Positions 10,941 through 22,900 of a stretch of DNA of 64,000 nt are shown in pieces. The notes below the pieces were generated by a model. It ran no database searches. It had not been told where the DNA came from and saw only the letters and a program-made list of their open reading frames with translations. Made by a program: the position numbers and the translations under genes. Within the stretch, counting starts at the first letter, position 1. Each line of letters opens with the position of its first letter. Origin of the DNA: Planctomycetota bacterium (GTDB lineage Bacteria; Planctomycetota; Planctomycetia; Pirellulales; UBA1268); assembly GCA_014238855.1 (NCBI GenBank), contig JABAAH010000001.1, positions 141,936 through 205,935 of the forward strand, given 5' to 3'.

Positions 10941-11555
10941 TTACTTCCTGCTCTTCTGTTGGTGGTAAGACGTAACAGGGGTTTCCGCAAACCGAATAGA
11001 ATTTATTTCTAATGATTCCATTTTCATGACAGGCTGCTGCTCAACAAAAAAGACACGCATCCAGATGACTGCTGCCACCAAAGACAGCACCCATAATGTC
11101 AGCGACGGCCTCGATGCGCCCGAAGGTTGCATTTTTTTCTTGGGCCTAGGCACGCTGGGTTGATTCGTGAGGAGACCTCCTCCATTCCTATTAGCCAAGC
11201 CCCGCTTCTTTGTCTGTCGCTGATTTGTCACAGGCTTTAATACGCCGTCATGCTGAGACTTCTGCTCATTACAAAAAGGTATGGTATCTGGAGGTTTTTT
11301 TTTCACAGGATTTGGCCCAATACTGTCACGAGGAGCGAATTCACAAGAAGCTCTCTGTGTACTCTGTGCCAGTTCCGCATCGTGTCCTTTAAGACACTCC
11401 GATGAACCCTTTCCGTCGTTCAGCATGTTCGACACGTACGTCGATTGTGCTCCCTCTACCGACCTGAACCTACGAACATATTTATCACATCCATTTTCTG
11501 GAAGTGGGTCGTGTTCCAATTGTCGTACATGCGGAAATACTGTGATTAAATCCAT
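10941..11555 (-). CDS. Hypothetical protein with one predicted transmembrane helix
   Basis: Stop directly abuts the next ATG (TAA-ATG at 10943-10938); SLTLWVLSLVAAVIWMRVFFV helix; rest polar and low complexity. Confidence 0.6.
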   Translation of the reverse strand: MDLITVFPHVRQLEHDPLPENGCDKYVRRFRSVEGAQSTYVSNMLNDGKGSSECLKGHDAELAQSTQRASCEFAPRDSIGPNPVKKKPPDTIPFCNEQKSQHDGVLKPVTNQRQTKKRGLANRNGGGLLTNQPSVPRPKKKMQPSGASRPSLTLWVLSLVAAVIWMRVFFVEQQPVMKMESLEINSIRFAETPVTSYHQQKSRK

Positions 11556-11697
11556 AACTCTCCTACAGAAAATTTTCGTCTAAAACAAGACAAAGCCTTT
11601 AGAGACTTCGCTTCACTTCGTCAGAGTTTGACCTAACGTCAAGCGGGAGCAGTTATTCAGTTTTTCCCGAACCACCACTACATCCAAGGCCACTCGC

Positions 11698-11725
11698 CCA
11701 AACCCTCAAGCCCAAACCCTCAAAT
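11698..11725. repeat. 14-bp tandem duplication upstream of metH
   Basis: cccaaaccctcaag / cccaaaccctcaaa. Confidence 0.8.
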
Positions 11726-11867
11726 TGACGACTACATCCGGACTGCGTCTCAAATAAAGGGGGGAATGCTAAGCGGTATCCGAACGTTAGAAACTTGCCT
11801 ATACTACTATGAAAACAGTAGTTTCTTTGAGTTCAACAACGACCCCCACGACAAACCAGAAAGCCCG

Positions 11868-14800
11868 ATGGAGATTACTAATAGCAGATCGACAGAATTT
11901 CTTGATCTTCTCAATGACCGAATTGCCATCCTTGATGGCGCTATGGGCACAATGGTTCATACTCTCGGCTTAGACGAGCAAGGCTTTCGAGGGAAACCTT
12001 TTCAGGATCATGGTCGAGATCTCAAGAATTGCATCGATGTCTTGACATTGTCTCAACCAGATGCCATCCGTCAAATTCACGCTTCGTTCCTTGAGGCTGG
12101 AGCTGATATTGTTGAGACAAATACATTCGGTGCTACATCGGTTGCGTTAGCAGACTTTGGGCTCTCGGACCAAACCCGAGAACTCAATCTGGCTGCCTGC
12201 AAAATTGCACGAGAAGCAGCTGACGCAGCGACGGCCAAATCGCCTCATAAACCTAGATTTATTGCCGGTTCTATGGGGCCAACAAATAAGCAACTTTCTA
12301 TTGCTGGAAATGTGGCTGACCCTGGACATCGTGATGTCACTTTCGATGAGATGGTTGCCTGCTACAGGGAGCAAGTTGAGGCACTCCTTGAAGGCGGCGT
12401 CGACCTTCTCCTTGCAGAAACAGCATTCGATACGCTGGTTCTCAAAGCAGCACTATTTGCAATTGAAGAAGCATTTCAATCAACAGGTATTGCTGTACCA
12501 ATTATGGCATCATTTACTGTTTTCGAAGGAGGCCGAACGCTCTCTGCCCAGACCGTTGAAGCATGCTTTCAAAGTATTTCACATGCCAATCTTATAAGCG
12601 CCGGGATCAACTGTGCCCTCGGGCCTGAGAAACTACGTCCATACCTGGCAGACCTTTCTCGCATCTGCCCCCAGATGGTGAGCTGCTACCCTAACGCCGG
12701 ACTTCCAAATGCTTACGGTGGCTTTGATGAAACTCCCGAAATGATGGCCTCGGTCATAGGTGAGTTTGCGAAAGATGGTTTTCTGAACATTGTTGGTGGA
12801 TGTTGTGGCACAACTCCTGACCACATTCGCGCAATTTCTGAAGCTGTTTCACCTCACCCCACCAGAAAACCAGCAAAGCCGCTGCGGTTGAGTCGTTACT
12901 CTGGCCTTGAGCTTCTTGAAGTGCGTCCTGAGAGTAGTTTCACAATAGTTGGTGAACGCACGAACGTAACCGGTTCAAAAGCATTTTCTCGACTCATTAA
13001 AGAAGAGAACTATGAAGCCGCTCTAAGCGTCGCTCGGCAGCAGGTAGAAAATGGCGCAAATTTAATCGATATAAATGTCGACGAAGGAATGATCGACGGG
13101 CCAGCAGTCATGACGAAATTCCTGACACTGATCTCAAGCGAACCAGACATTTCCCGCGTCCCCATCATGATCGACTCATCTCGCTGGGAAGTACTTGGAG
13201 CTGGACTGAAGTGCATCCAAGGCAAGGGTGTTGTTAACTCCATTAGCATGAAAGAGGGTGAGGAAACGTTCCTCAAGCAAGCCCGCATCGTCCGAAGTTA
13301 TGGAGCAGCTGTAGTCGTCATGGCATTTGACGAAGAAGGCCAAGCCACAGACGTCGAAAACCGAGTGGCCATATGCGAGCGAGCCTACCGCCTCCTTACA
13401 GAAAAAGCTGACTTCCCTCCAGAAGATATCATTTTCGACCCCAACATTCTTACCGTTGCAACCGGTATGGAGGAACATAATCGCTATGCAATAAACTTTA
13501 TTGAGGCAACGCGTCAAATTAAAGAGAAAATGCCCCTGGTGAAAATATCTGGTGGCGTAAGCAACATTTCGTTCTCATTTCGAGGCAATAATGCTGTTCG
13601 CGAGGCGATGCATGCGGCCTTTCTCTACCATGCCATTAAAGCCGGCATGGATATGGGCATTGTCAATGCAGGACAACTCGCGCTCTATGAAGAAATTACT
13701 CCTGAACTTCTTGAAAGAATTGAAGACGTTCTCTTTGATCGCCGAACAGATGCAACCGACAGATTGATTGAATTTGCAGAAACCGTGAAGGGTGAAGGAG
13801 GCATCAATTCTGAAAAAATTGATGAGTGGCGTGAATTTGATGTTGATGGTCGTCTAGCCCACGCATTATTGAAAGGCCTTACGGATCATATTGAAGACGA
13901 TATTGAAGAGGCTCGAAAGCAATACGACACAGGCCTGAAAATCATTGAAGGCCCACTTATGAGCGGCATGCAAATCGTTGGCGACCTCTTCGGTGAAGGC
14001 AAGATGTTTCTTCCTCAAGTTGTGAAAAGTGCTCGTGTCATGAAGAAGGCTGTCGCGCGCCTCCTGCCCTACATGGAAGAGGAACGAAAATCACAAGGTG
14101 CCGCTGCGAAAAAGCGTGGTCGCATTTTATTAGCAACTGTCAAAGGTGATGTTCACGACATTGGAAAAAACATTGTTGGTGTCGTTTTAGGGTGTAACAA
14201 CTATGAGATCATCGATATTGGCGTTATGGTCCCTTGTGCGACGATCATCGATAAAGCCCGGGAAGAAAATGTAGACATAGTAGGTCTTTCTGGCCTTATC
14301 ACCCCGAGCCTTGATGAGATGGTACAGGTCGCAAAAGAGTTTGAACACGAGAAGTTCGAAGTCCCACTTCTGATCGGTGGTGCCACTACCTCGGCTCGGC
14401 ACACTGCTGTTAAAATTGCGCCTAAATACTCAGGAAGCATCATTCATGTGACAGATGCATCACGTGCAGCCGGCGTGGTTGAAAAATTACTCAACCCGAA
14501 TTCCCAAGAAGCATTCGCGATAGCGAATCGTGAAGCTCAGGCAAGAGATTTAGCGAATTTCCAAAAGCGTCAGCAAGTAAAACTTGTGCCATATAAAACC
14601 GCTATCGAAAAACGATGGACGACTGATTGGTCATCGGCTGAAATTGAAAAGCCTAGTTTTCTTGGCCTGCGACCACTTCCAGTGGTCTCACTTGAAGAAC
14701 TTATTCCTTTTATCGACTGGTCTCCTTTTTTCATGGCGTGGGAATTAAAAGGTAAGTATCCAGGAATTTTTGATGACGCAATTGTGGGCAGTGAGGCCAA

Positions 14801-15560
14801 GAAACTTTTTGAAGATGCGCAAAGACTTCTTGATGAAATTGTTTCCAAACAAAAGCTAGAAGCCCGAGGAGTTTACGGATTCTTCCCGGCTAACAGTGAC
14901 GGGGATGACATCATTCTTTTTGATGATGAATCTCGTAAAAATGAGACCGGGCGGATTTGTACCCTCAGGCAGCAATGGGAACGTCGTGGCCAAGACACTT
15001 TTTATGCCTTAGCCGACTTCATTGCTCCGATGTCGAGTGGTCGAGCCGACTACATTGGTGCCTTTGCATGTACAACTGGGCATGGATGTGAAGAACTCGC
15101 GAAAGAGTTCGACAAAGACCACGATGACTATAACTCCATTATGGTAAAGGCCCTCGCTGACCGGCTCGCTGAAGCATTCGCCGAATGGCTGCATCAGAAG
15201 GCTCGGCAGGAATGGGGATTCGGAAAACAAGAGCAACTCAACACGGATGAGCTTATTTCAGAAAAATATCGTGGAATTCGTCCGGCGCCCGGTTATCCGG
15301 CCTGTCCTGATCACACAGAAAAACCCGGTCTTTTCCAGTTACTCGATGCCAAAAATGTTGCTGGTATGAATCTCACTGAGAGTTTTGCAATGACTCCAGC
15401 GGCGAGTGTCTGTGGACTCTACTTTGGGCACCCAGAAAGCCGATACTTCGCCGTAGACAGAATAACACGTGAACAAGTTGAATCATATGCTGTCAGGAAA
15501 GGTATGCCAGAGCCAGAGGTCGAGCGATGGCTCGCCCCGAACCTTGGATACGATCCTTGA
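11868..15560 (+). CDS. metH: Cobalamin-dependent methionine synthase
   Basis: [42 protein letters not shown], pterin-binding [16 protein letters not shown]12-binding [21 protein letters not shown], activation domain [18 protein letters not shown] starts at 11766. Confidence 0.96.
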   Translation: MEITNSRSTEFLDLLNDRIAILDGAMGTMVHTLGLDEQGFRGKPFQDHGRDLKNCIDVLTLSQPDAIRQIHASFLEAGADIVETNTFGATSVALADFGLSDQTRELNLAACKIAREAADAATAKSPHKPRFIAGSMGPTNKQLSIAGNVADPGHRDVTFDEMVACYREQVEALLEGGVDLLLAETAFDTLVLKAALFAIEEAFQSTGIAVPIMASFTVFEGGRTLSAQTVEACFQSISHANLISAGINCALGPEKLRPYLADLSRICPQMVSCYPNAGLPNAYGGFDETPEMMASVIGEFAKDGFLNIVGGCCGTTPDHIRAISEAVSPHPTRKPAKPLRLSRYSGLELLEVRPESSFTIVGERTNVTGSKAFSRLIKEENYEAALSVARQQVENGANLIDINVDEGMIDGPAVMTKFLTLISSEPDISRVPIMIDSSRWEVLGAGLKCIQGKGVVNSISMKEGEETFLKQARIVRSYGAAVVVMAFDEEGQATDVENRVAICERAYRLLTEKADFPPEDIIFDPNILTVATGMEEHNRYAINFIEATRQIKEKMPLVKISGGVSNISFSFRGNNAVREAMHAAFLYHAIKAGMDMGIVNAGQLALYEEITPELLERIEDVLFDRRTDATDRLIEFAETVKGEGGINSEKIDEWREFDVDGRLAHALLKGLTDHIEDDIEEARKQYDTGLKIIEGPLMSGMQIVGDLFGEGKMFLPQVVKSARVMKKAVARLLPYMEEERKSQGAAAKKRGRILLATVKGDVHDIGKNIVGVVLGCNNYEIIDIGVMVPCATIIDKAREENVDIVGLSGLITPSLDEMVQVAKEFEHEKFEVPLLIGGATTSARHTAVKIAPKYSGSIIHVTDASRAAGVVEKLLNPNSQEAFAIANREAQARDLANFQKRQQVKLVPYKTAIEKRWTTDWSSAEIEKPSFLGLRPLPVVSLEELIPFIDWSPFFMAWELKGKYPGIFDDAIVGSEAKKLFEDAQRLLDEIVSKQKLEARGVYGFFPANSDGDDIILFDDESRKNETGRICTLRQQWERRGQDTFYALADFIAPMSSGRADYIGAFACTTGHGCEELAKEFDKDHDDYNSIMVKALADRLAEAFAEWLHQKARQEWGFGKQEQLNTDELISEKYRGIRPAPGYPACPDHTEKPGLFQLLDAKNVAGMNLTESFAMTPAASVCGLYFGHPESRYFAVDRITREQVESYAVRKGMPEPEVERWLAPNLGYDP

Positions 15561-15610
15561 TTCACGAACCTCATCCGGATTGTGGCTGACGAACTCGATA
15601 CATCAAATTC

Positions 15611-16609
15611 ATGGGCAAGAAACACACGCCAAGGAATCAGGAGCAGAAAGAAATTTCTGCCAAGCGTTCCCGAATTCGAAAGATTGCTTTCGAAGGCCCT
15701 CAACGTGAGCCACTCTCTTCGATCTGTATCGATGAACTTATTGAGCGATTTCTTCAGTTCACGCGACACGAACGGGGTCTTGCAGAAAATACCCAATCCG
15801 CCTACCAAAGAGATCTGCAGACATATGCCGTCTGGCTCAATGGGCGGTCACCCCTGACTGTCACCATTCAGAATCTTGGGGATTACCTCGGAACACTTTC
15901 TGACAAGGGTCAGTCTCGCGCAACAATTGCAAGAAAAGCAGCAACGCTTCGCTGCTTCTACTCCTTCCTGCAACTTGAAGGAGTTCTGGTTGATAACCCA
16001 GCTGAACAACTTGTCTTAGCTCGCCGTGATGACACAATTCCTGCAGTGCTTTCCCCTCGTCAGGTTAATCAGTTACTTGACAGCCCTTCACGCTTTACTA
16101 GTGCTGGAGTACGAGACCGGGCGCTCTTGGAATTACTCTACGCCACCGGATGTCGTGCATCAGAAGTGTCATCACTACAACTAAATGACCTTCGTCTTAA
16201 AGAACAATTCTGCACGTGCCGAGGGAAGGGGAATAAAGAACGAGTAGTACCTCTTGGACAGCGAGCTCATGCTGCAATCACGCGGTGGATGCAGGACCAT
16301 CGACCTCAATTCCTATCGGGAACGAGCGAACAAAACCACGTCATTCTATCTAGCAGAGGAAATAGACTTTCGAGAATGCGAATATGGGAAATTGTTCGTG
16401 AGCATGCTACGGCAGCAGGACTCGCTAACGACATTTCACCTCACACACTTCGACATAGCTTTGCTACTCATCTTGTCGCCGGTGGTGTTGACCTGAGACA
16501 CGTCCAAGAAATGCTCGGACATGCAAGCATCGCCACAACACAGCGATATACCCATGTCGATTCTGGACGACTGAGAACCGTCCATCAGCAATATCACCCA
16601 AGAAGCTAA
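15611..16609 (+). CDS. Tyrosine recombinase XerC/XerD
   Basis: Complete catalytic set: ATGCRASE (R), GKGNKERVVPLG (K), HTLRHSFATHL (HxxR), MLGHASIATTQRYTHV (H...Y); SAM-like N-terminus. Confidence 0.9.
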   Translation: MGKKHTPRNQEQKEISAKRSRIRKIAFEGPQREPLSSICIDELIERFLQFTRHERGLAENTQSAYQRDLQTYAVWLNGRSPLTVTIQNLGDYLGTLSDKGQSRATIARKAATLRCFYSFLQLEGVLVDNPAEQLVLARRDDTIPAVLSPRQVNQLLDSPSRFTSAGVRDRALLELLYATGCRASEVSSLQLNDLRLKEQFCTCRGKGNKERVVPLGQRAHAAITRWMQDHRPQFLSGTSEQNHVILSSRGNRLSRMRIWEIVREHATAAGLANDISPHTLRHSFATHLVAGGVDLRHVQEMLGHASIATTQRYTHVDSGRLRTVHQQYHPRS

Positions 16610-16753
16610 ACAACTTCTTGAACGCTACACTCAAGCTTTCGCCTGATGCCGACAAGCACACGAGCGATGCTTGACGCCGTTTCTCAAACAGTATTCTTGA
16701 GCATTGTTGAGCTCAATAAACTGAGCGTCTCTTTTGAACAAGTATAAGTAGTA

Positions 16754-17242
16754 CTACGGTGTTTGTTTGAGTGGCACAAAACTTATTTTCTTTATCATTT
16801 CAATGAGCTGTCCGTCTTCTATTCTTCCCGACACCGCAGTAATCGTATCAATAATATTGATGTAATCGAGTTCGTAATCACAATCAATCTCAAGTTCTAC
16901 GTCACCGGGAGAAGCTCCGCTCTCTATCGCTACGTCGAAAAATCTAGCAACCCTTTGTCGCAGATCAAGAAAATCTGCGACTGGCTCTCCGTTCATTGAA
17001 ATCCCTGAGAGAACTCCGTCATCACCTGATGCCAAGCGAACTTGAATCGGCGGCAACTGCAATTCATCAAGTGGCTCTTTAGAAGACTTTCCTAATGGCA
17101 TGCGGACATCAAAATCACCTTCGGGGGCAATAATATTAAATGTCAGCATAAAAAATATCATCAACTGAAAAACGACATCTATCATGGGAGTCATATTGAC
17201 TGCCACTTTCTCAAGTCGTCGACGGGGAAGGGTAGGTCGCAT
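16754..17242 (-). CDS. ExbD/TolR biopolymer transport protein
   Basis: VNMTPMIDVVFQLMIFFMLTFNI motif. Confidence 0.88.
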   Translation of the reverse strand: MRPTLPRRRLEKVAVNMTPMIDVVFQLMIFFMLTFNIIAPEGDFDVRMPLGKSSKEPLDELQLPPIQVRLASGDDGVLSGISMNGEPVADFLDLRQRVARFFDVAIESGASPGDVELEIDCDYELDYINIIDTITAVSGRIEDGQLIEMIKKISFVPLKQTP

Positions 17243-17245
17243 CTT

Positions 17246-17683
17246 TCAGTCTGGCTTATAAAGGGCACGGAGAGCAAATTGCTGAAATCCCAGTTCTTGG
17301 CAGATTTGTATTACACGCTGAACATCACCAGAATTGGCACGACCATCTGCTCGAACTATGACGGTCGCTCGTTTGGGATCCTTGTCTGCCGCCAGAATAA
17401 TATCTCGCTCTCTTTGCAATGAGCCGCCTATGTCATCAACAGGAACGATTTCACCTGCATAGAGAACACCACCATTGGCCATCAACTGCATCGTGATAGG
17501 CGCTTCAACCACTCCCTCCGCAGGCTTTGCCAACTGACTTGACGGAAGTTGTATCCGTTCATCTTGCTCCGCCTCACTGAAATTCAGCACAAACATAAAA
17601 AAGGTAATTAATTGAAATGTAACGTCGATCATGGGCGTCATGTCGTTCTCAGTTATAGCTGGACCGTTACTCTTTCGTATCAC
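17246..17683 (-). CDS. ExbD/TolR biopolymer transport protein
   Basis: ENDMTPMIDVTFQLITFFMFVLNF; RATVIVRADGRANSGDVQRVIQICQELGF. Confidence 0.9.
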   Translation of the reverse strand: MIRKSNGPAITENDMTPMIDVTFQLITFFMFVLNFSEAEQDERIQLPSSQLAKPAEGVVEAPITMQLMANGGVLYAGEIVPVDDIGGSLQRERDIILAADKDPKRATVIVRADGRANSGDVQRVIQICQELGFQQFALRALYKPD

Positions 17684-17705
17684 TGAAAAATTCCTGTAGT
17701 TGTAC

Positions 17706-17801
17706 CTGTCCTACTTCTGCACTGTCCTACTTCTGCACTGTCCTACTTCTGCACTGTCCTACTTCTGCACTGTCCTACTTCTGTGCTGGATTACTTCTGC
17801 G
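17706..17801. repeat. 16-bp minisatellite, 6 units, containing the exbB stop codon
   Basis: ctgtcctacttctgca x4, then ctgtcctacttctgtg and ctggattacttctgcg; the last unit holds the exbB stop (tta on + at 17791-17793). Confidence 0.97.
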
Positions 17802-18642
17802 ATAATGGCACCTTTGAAATAAGCCGAACTGCTTCAGTATCCACGTCACTATTAAGCTGCTCAAGCCAGTTACGAAACAAGTTGAAACAGGCTACGGCAG
17901 GAATAGCTAGCCAAAGACCTATAAGCGTTGTCACAAGTGCCTGCGAAATCCCACTAGCCAACTCGTGATGTTTCGGCTGAGTTGCCGACTGAGCAATGAC
18001 AGTAAACGCACTTACCATACCACTCACTGTTCCAAGCAACCCGAACATTGGCGATAAAGAGCCAATGAGTGACAGATAACTAATCTTGTGCTCAAGGTGC
18101 ATTGCTTCTTCAGCTTCCATTTCACGCATTGCGTCAAATGCTTGCTGCCGACCTACTTGCAATTTAACGAGGCCGACAGAAAGCACGCGACCTAGATATG
18201 AGTCATCGGACTTTGCCAGTTCGTACGCCTGCTGGAATTCTTTTTTATCAAGATGCAGCTCGAACCCTTCAATAAGTTCAGGCGGCATGAGAACTGTGCG
18301 ACGCAGTTGTAAAAAGCACATCACAAGTAATGCAACGAGCGCGAAAGAAAGAGCCACAAAAACTATTACGAACGTAGCACCGAGTGCTTTTATATAATAG
18401 ACAAGTAGATTATCGGGTGCGTTTGAACGGACATCGCCCCCGTCTCTTCCTGAATCTAGTTCTGAAACCAATGGCTGTACTTGGCCAGGCTCACTCTCTA
18501 CAACAATTTCAGGCCCAGCTCCCGGAACAGCAGGCTGACTTTCTTCGCCAACCTGAGCCATCACAATCGTTGACCACAGAAAGACACTACCAAAAACAAC
18601 ATTTCTAACCTGAATCCACATATGATTCCTCGCAAACTGCAT
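17791..18642 (-). CDS. MotA/TolQ/ExbB proton channel family protein
   Basis: Signal peptide; YLSLIGSLSPMFGLLGTVSGMVSAFTVIA...LVTTLIGLWLAIPAVACFNLFRN. Confidence 0.9.
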   Translation of the reverse strand: MQFARNHMWIQVRNVVFGSVFLWSTIVMAQVGEESQPAVPGAGPEIVVESEPGQVQPLVSELDSGRDGGDVRSNAPDNLLVYYIKALGATFVIVFVALSFALVALLVMCFLQLRRTVLMPPELIEGFELHLDKKEFQQAYELAKSDDSYLGRVLSVGLVKLQVGRQQAFDAMREMEAEEAMHLEHKISYLSLIGSLSPMFGLLGTVSGMVSAFTVIAQSATQPKHHELASGISQALVTTLIGLWLAIPAVACFNLFRNWLEQLNSDVDTEAVRLISKVPLSQK

Positions 18643-18763
18643 CTTAAAACATCCCTGCTTTCTGGCACATCAGCCCGAGAATGATTGCTCCTGAAGACCT
18701 TTCTACGGAGCACAACGAGTACTACGTGTTGTACTCAATGATTATCAAACATGCTATGTGAAT

Positions 18764-19900
18764 TTACTCTGAAGGCGAATTCAACTGCGTTGCTGCTACA
18801 CTTTCCGGATAACTATTGACTAGCTTTTCTCTCGTCTCCATTGCGCGAAGAGGATAGCCTCCTTCCGCCCACAATTTAATCAGTTGCAACAGCGACTCGG
18901 CGTGAATATCCGGATTTGTGTTATAGACCAAATCGACCGTAAGGTATGCAATCAGTGCCTTTTGATTCTGCTGCATTTCGAGGAACGATTGACCAAGCAG
19001 GCTATAGGCCTTACCCACCAACTCTTCCGCCGAGGAGATCGGTACTTCCTCAGGAAAATCTCGTGAAAGCATTGCCTGAACGAGTGAAACCGCTTCATCA
19101 AAACGGCTCAATGCAATGAGGCTGGTCGCCTGACCGAGACACGCCGCCATCTTTTCCTGCTCAACACCATTGCTGTCAAGATTTTCCAACTGCAAATTTT
19201 CAAATTCAGCAATTGCCTCAAGATGACGGCCTTCAGCCGCTAAACAATTACCACCAAGCCTCCTTGCTCGAATCGCCATGAGCGGTGGCCCTTCTATCAT
19301 TTTGTCATAAAAATTTTTTGCCTTATCAAACTCCCCCAGTGCAACCTCGAGATCTCCAGCCAATTCAAGTAGTTCGTAATAGTGAATTGAACGCGTAAAC
19401 TGATCAATCACTCTCTTCACGCGTCTTAGAGCAAAAGGAATTTCTTCAGCTGTTTTGATCGCAATTCGACCAGATACAACCGCTTGCACGTACGCATATT
19501 CACCACGAATCGCGACCGAGCTACTTTTAAGCTGATTCTCATTTATCTCCTTTACTGCATGAAACGCACTAACAAACTCTTTTTTTACAAGCCGTCGCTT
19601 TGCCTCAATTAAACCCTGCGGTTCATCATCGAACTGAATCAACAAGACGTCCGCAACCCCGATTTCTCGGGGAGCGTCCGTTGAACCTCTTGGGAGCAGA
19701 CGAACAACTTCTGGTGTCAAAGATTCTATCTTTCCGAATAGTGTTTCATCACGGGTAACGACCTGATCAGCTGCATAGACTGGCCTCATATTTAGAAACG
19801 CAATGCACCCAAGACAGACCACCATCAGCCGAAGACATTGACCAGTACACGTGAGAGCATAGCTTGACCCCATTTCCTGTACCTCGCATTGCATAGTCAT
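18764..19900 (-). CDS. Secreted tetratricopeptide-type repeat protein
   Basis: Signal peptide; LAGDLEVALGEFDKAKNFYDKMIEGP, LSRFDEAVSLVQAML; 4-bp ATGA overlap with the upstream gene. Confidence 0.7.
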   Translation of the reverse strand: MTMQCEVQEMGSSYALTCTGQCLRLMVVCLGCIAFLNMRPVYAADQVVTRDETLFGKIESLTPEVVRLLPRGSTDAPREIGVADVLLIQFDDEPQGLIEAKRRLVKKEFVSAFHAVKEINENQLKSSSVAIRGEYAYVQAVVSGRIAIKTAEEIPFALRRVKRVIDQFTRSIHYYELLELAGDLEVALGEFDKAKNFYDKMIEGPPLMAIRARRLGGNCLAAEGRHLEAIAEFENLQLENLDSNGVEQEKMAACLGQATSLIALSRFDEAVSLVQAMLSRDFPEEVPISSAEELVGKAYSLLGQSFLEMQQNQKALIAYLTVDLVYNTNPDIHAESLLQLIKLWAEGGYPLRAMETREKLVNSYPESVAATQLNSPSE

Positions 19901-22900
19901 TTTCTACTCTCTGAAATTTTCAGAAACTCTTGCTGTATACCTACACACAACATCTCAAATCTTTCTTTGAACACAACACCGCCAAGGCCTGGATGCAATT
20001 GAGACTCAATTTTTATATCAGCTTCCGCATCATGCATTAACTGGACTTTCGTAGCGACATTCGTTTCCTTCTGCGCCCATTCCAATCGGCATGCAGCAAG
20101 CCTGAAACGTGACTCGAAATACAGCGTTCGCATGGTTTCAGAGAGATCACTACGTTTTCCAAATGCGACTTTTGAAACACGATTTGCGAGCCCTCCCCAA
20201 CCCCACACGACACTTTCACCAGTTGCTAACATGACGCGACCGCCAGCTACAGCTGTACGAAAATACTCTTGTGAATCTTCGAGGCTTGGGGAATCCCTTG
20301 CTGCCTTCTGGAATAAATCTGCCGCATCTTGCTGAAGAAATGGTGACTTCACATTCTTTTGATCACAAAGAATAACTCGCATTTGCTTGACAGCCTCACC
20401 CCACTGACCAAGACTCGATCTCACCGTGACGAGTTCTCGCCGCCACGAAGTCTGTGTATTGCCCTGCAGTTCATTGCTCACTAGAATCTGTTCGATTGTG
20501 GCCGCTGATTGCTCGAGAAAGAACTTTCGCTTGGCATCACGAACACCTGCAACGAGCACATCGTCTGTGCCGATCACGTCATAAGAAACCCCAAGCCGAC
20601 CGAAACTAAGAGCCACCCACGACATAACCTCTATTTGATGCGTAGCATCTTTCACAAAGCCCAATAGCTCCCCGATTAATTCCGCCTCATCCCCCGATAT
20701 CTCTTGTACTAGACGTGCCGAACTATCTGGCTCTTTACGCTCTTGCATCGCGTTGATGATCTTTTCCACAAGCGCAACGCATGTCCCAACAAGCCGAAGA
20801 CGTGCTTCTTGACTCGAAGACACATTCGTCGAAAGGACATCGAATGACTGACGAGCCAAGTCATATCGCCCAACTTTTACAAAACCTTCAAGACACGCTC
20901 GCAAGCCGGGCTCGTAAACTGGTCTCGGGAGTTTTATAGAAGCATCTCGAAGCACATGCCATGGCCCATACTTCACCTGATTGAGGAGTAAGAATAAATC
21001 AAAAGAGTCCTCATCTATACTAGACACAGCAATCTCACAACGAGCGATTGCCGCAGCGACTGCAACTTCCAAGGCCGTACCCTGCAATACACTTCTTGTA
21101 TCAATTCCTAGCAAACCTTCATCCAGAATACGGATTGCCTGTCGGGTGCATTCACTTCGTGACAGGCCTGTCGTTCCAGCCTGTTCGTCAGCCATTTTTT
21201 GGCAGAGATGCCACATCGACACCCCACCATGCAACAGCACTTCATCTCGTCGAGGGCCGCCTTCTGCGAGGCCCTGAACCACAGCGATGATACCTTCAAA
21301 ACTTCCTTTCCTAACTGCAAGATCTATGCTCAAATCTGCAGCGTCTACAGAACATTGATCACGAGGCCAGCGATGCAAAATGTACGAGGCCATGTCACCC
21401 ATTTGTGCAACAGCATCATTACCCCAGTTAGTGTTCTTTTGTTCTGACAACGCCTGCCACGTGGCTAATGTGAGAATAGCTGCTTGTTTGCTAATGGGAT
21501 CAAACGACGAGTTCTTCGTAAGCCATTCACCTAACGACACCGCCTCGTGATACCGCTTATCCTCATAAAAAAGAAGTGCCAACTGATACCGTAAAAGTGA
21601 AAGTTGCTCAAGCTTTTGCCCTTCATCTTCAGCTGACTTGGCTGGTGCTATACTCAATATCTGTTGAAGTTCTGCAAGAGCTTCAGACCGTTTAGAATCT
21701 GTTGGATTCTTGCGATACTGTGCCAGAACTTCCTCTGCATGCTGATATAAAGCAATGAATCTCTGACTAAGTCGCCCAGCGATGGCTGCATCCTTCCGCC
21801 CTAATTTTTCCAGTAATCTGCGTGCCGATGGAGCATGGACACCTGCAGTTTTAGCAACGTCACGAGCAAGAATCCGTATGTCAGCCAGCAGGGTATCACG
21901 TGTTGATTTTGAAGTTGTTGGCGACGCCTCAAAGCGTCGCCATAGAAGTTCGGCGGTATGGCACTTCATTGACAACGCATCGGGATCAGAGAGAGAGGCT
22001 GCGCTATCACTGAGCACAAATTGCCGAAGACGCTCGTCAAAGCCTTCATCATCTCCATGATTTGGCGTACTTAACCAGATAGAAAGCAACGCATCAACTG
22101 CTTTAACTCGTAACTGATAGATCAGTCCTTTCGAACTAGGTAGCTTGGTAATCTCAAGAAGAACTTCCTGCCCTTCTTTTTCTCGTCCCAGTACAAGAAG
22201 TGTTTTTCCTTCCTCAAGCCTTGCCCAGAGTCCTGCAGAACGATTTGGTATGGCTTCATATACATCGCGATACCTTTGTAGAGCATGCTCAAGGCTCTGC
22301 TCCCATTCTTCCGAATGTTGTTCAAAACATGCAGCCATTTCTGAAAATGACTCAGCAGCAAGTAGCTGCACCTGCATTTGACGACCGCGTAATGACTCCC
22401 GGCTTTGCTCAAATTGAGTAAGTGCACGCCGGTCATCAGGTGTAATTAATCGCTGTTTTCGATATGTACGAATAATCTTTTCAACATCTTCAATTTCATT
22501 CTCTACAGCCTTGAGTGCCGTCTGACCTGGCCTCGGCCCAACGAATATATCGACTGCCAATACAAAGTATTCATGCGCCTTGCTGAAATCCTTGTACTCG
22601 GTGGATGCCGCGTTTTGATAGAGCCTTCCCATGTCGAGAAAGACCATGCCTAACTGGAACGTCGCATCTGTCAGAAGCGATTGTTCTTGCTGTTCCTCGA
22701 GGAGGTGTTCCAACTCTTTTCTTGCTTCCTCATAGGCTCGTATCCTTTGCAACCAGCCTGAAGATTCACGAACGCTGGCCACCCTTTCGATAGCCCGCAA
22801 CAAAGGAATTTTTATTCGAAATGAATTTGAAATCCCCTTATCCTGCACCAGTTTGTCGAGCACGAAAACTGCAGTATCGTGATAGCCTTTTTCTCCAAGA

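Noticed and set aside
15611-16609. XerC/D gene as a sign of an integrated mobile element
   Set aside because: Looks like the housekeeping Xer recombinase; no att-like repeats, tRNA or cargo genes seen.
17706-17801. Possible CRISPR array
   Set aside because: Units are contiguous 16-mers with no spacers and no cas genes nearby; it is a minisatellite.
18690-18750. Inverted repeat gagtac...gtactc as a terminator
   Set aside because: Only a 6-bp stem, with competing pairings and no T-run.
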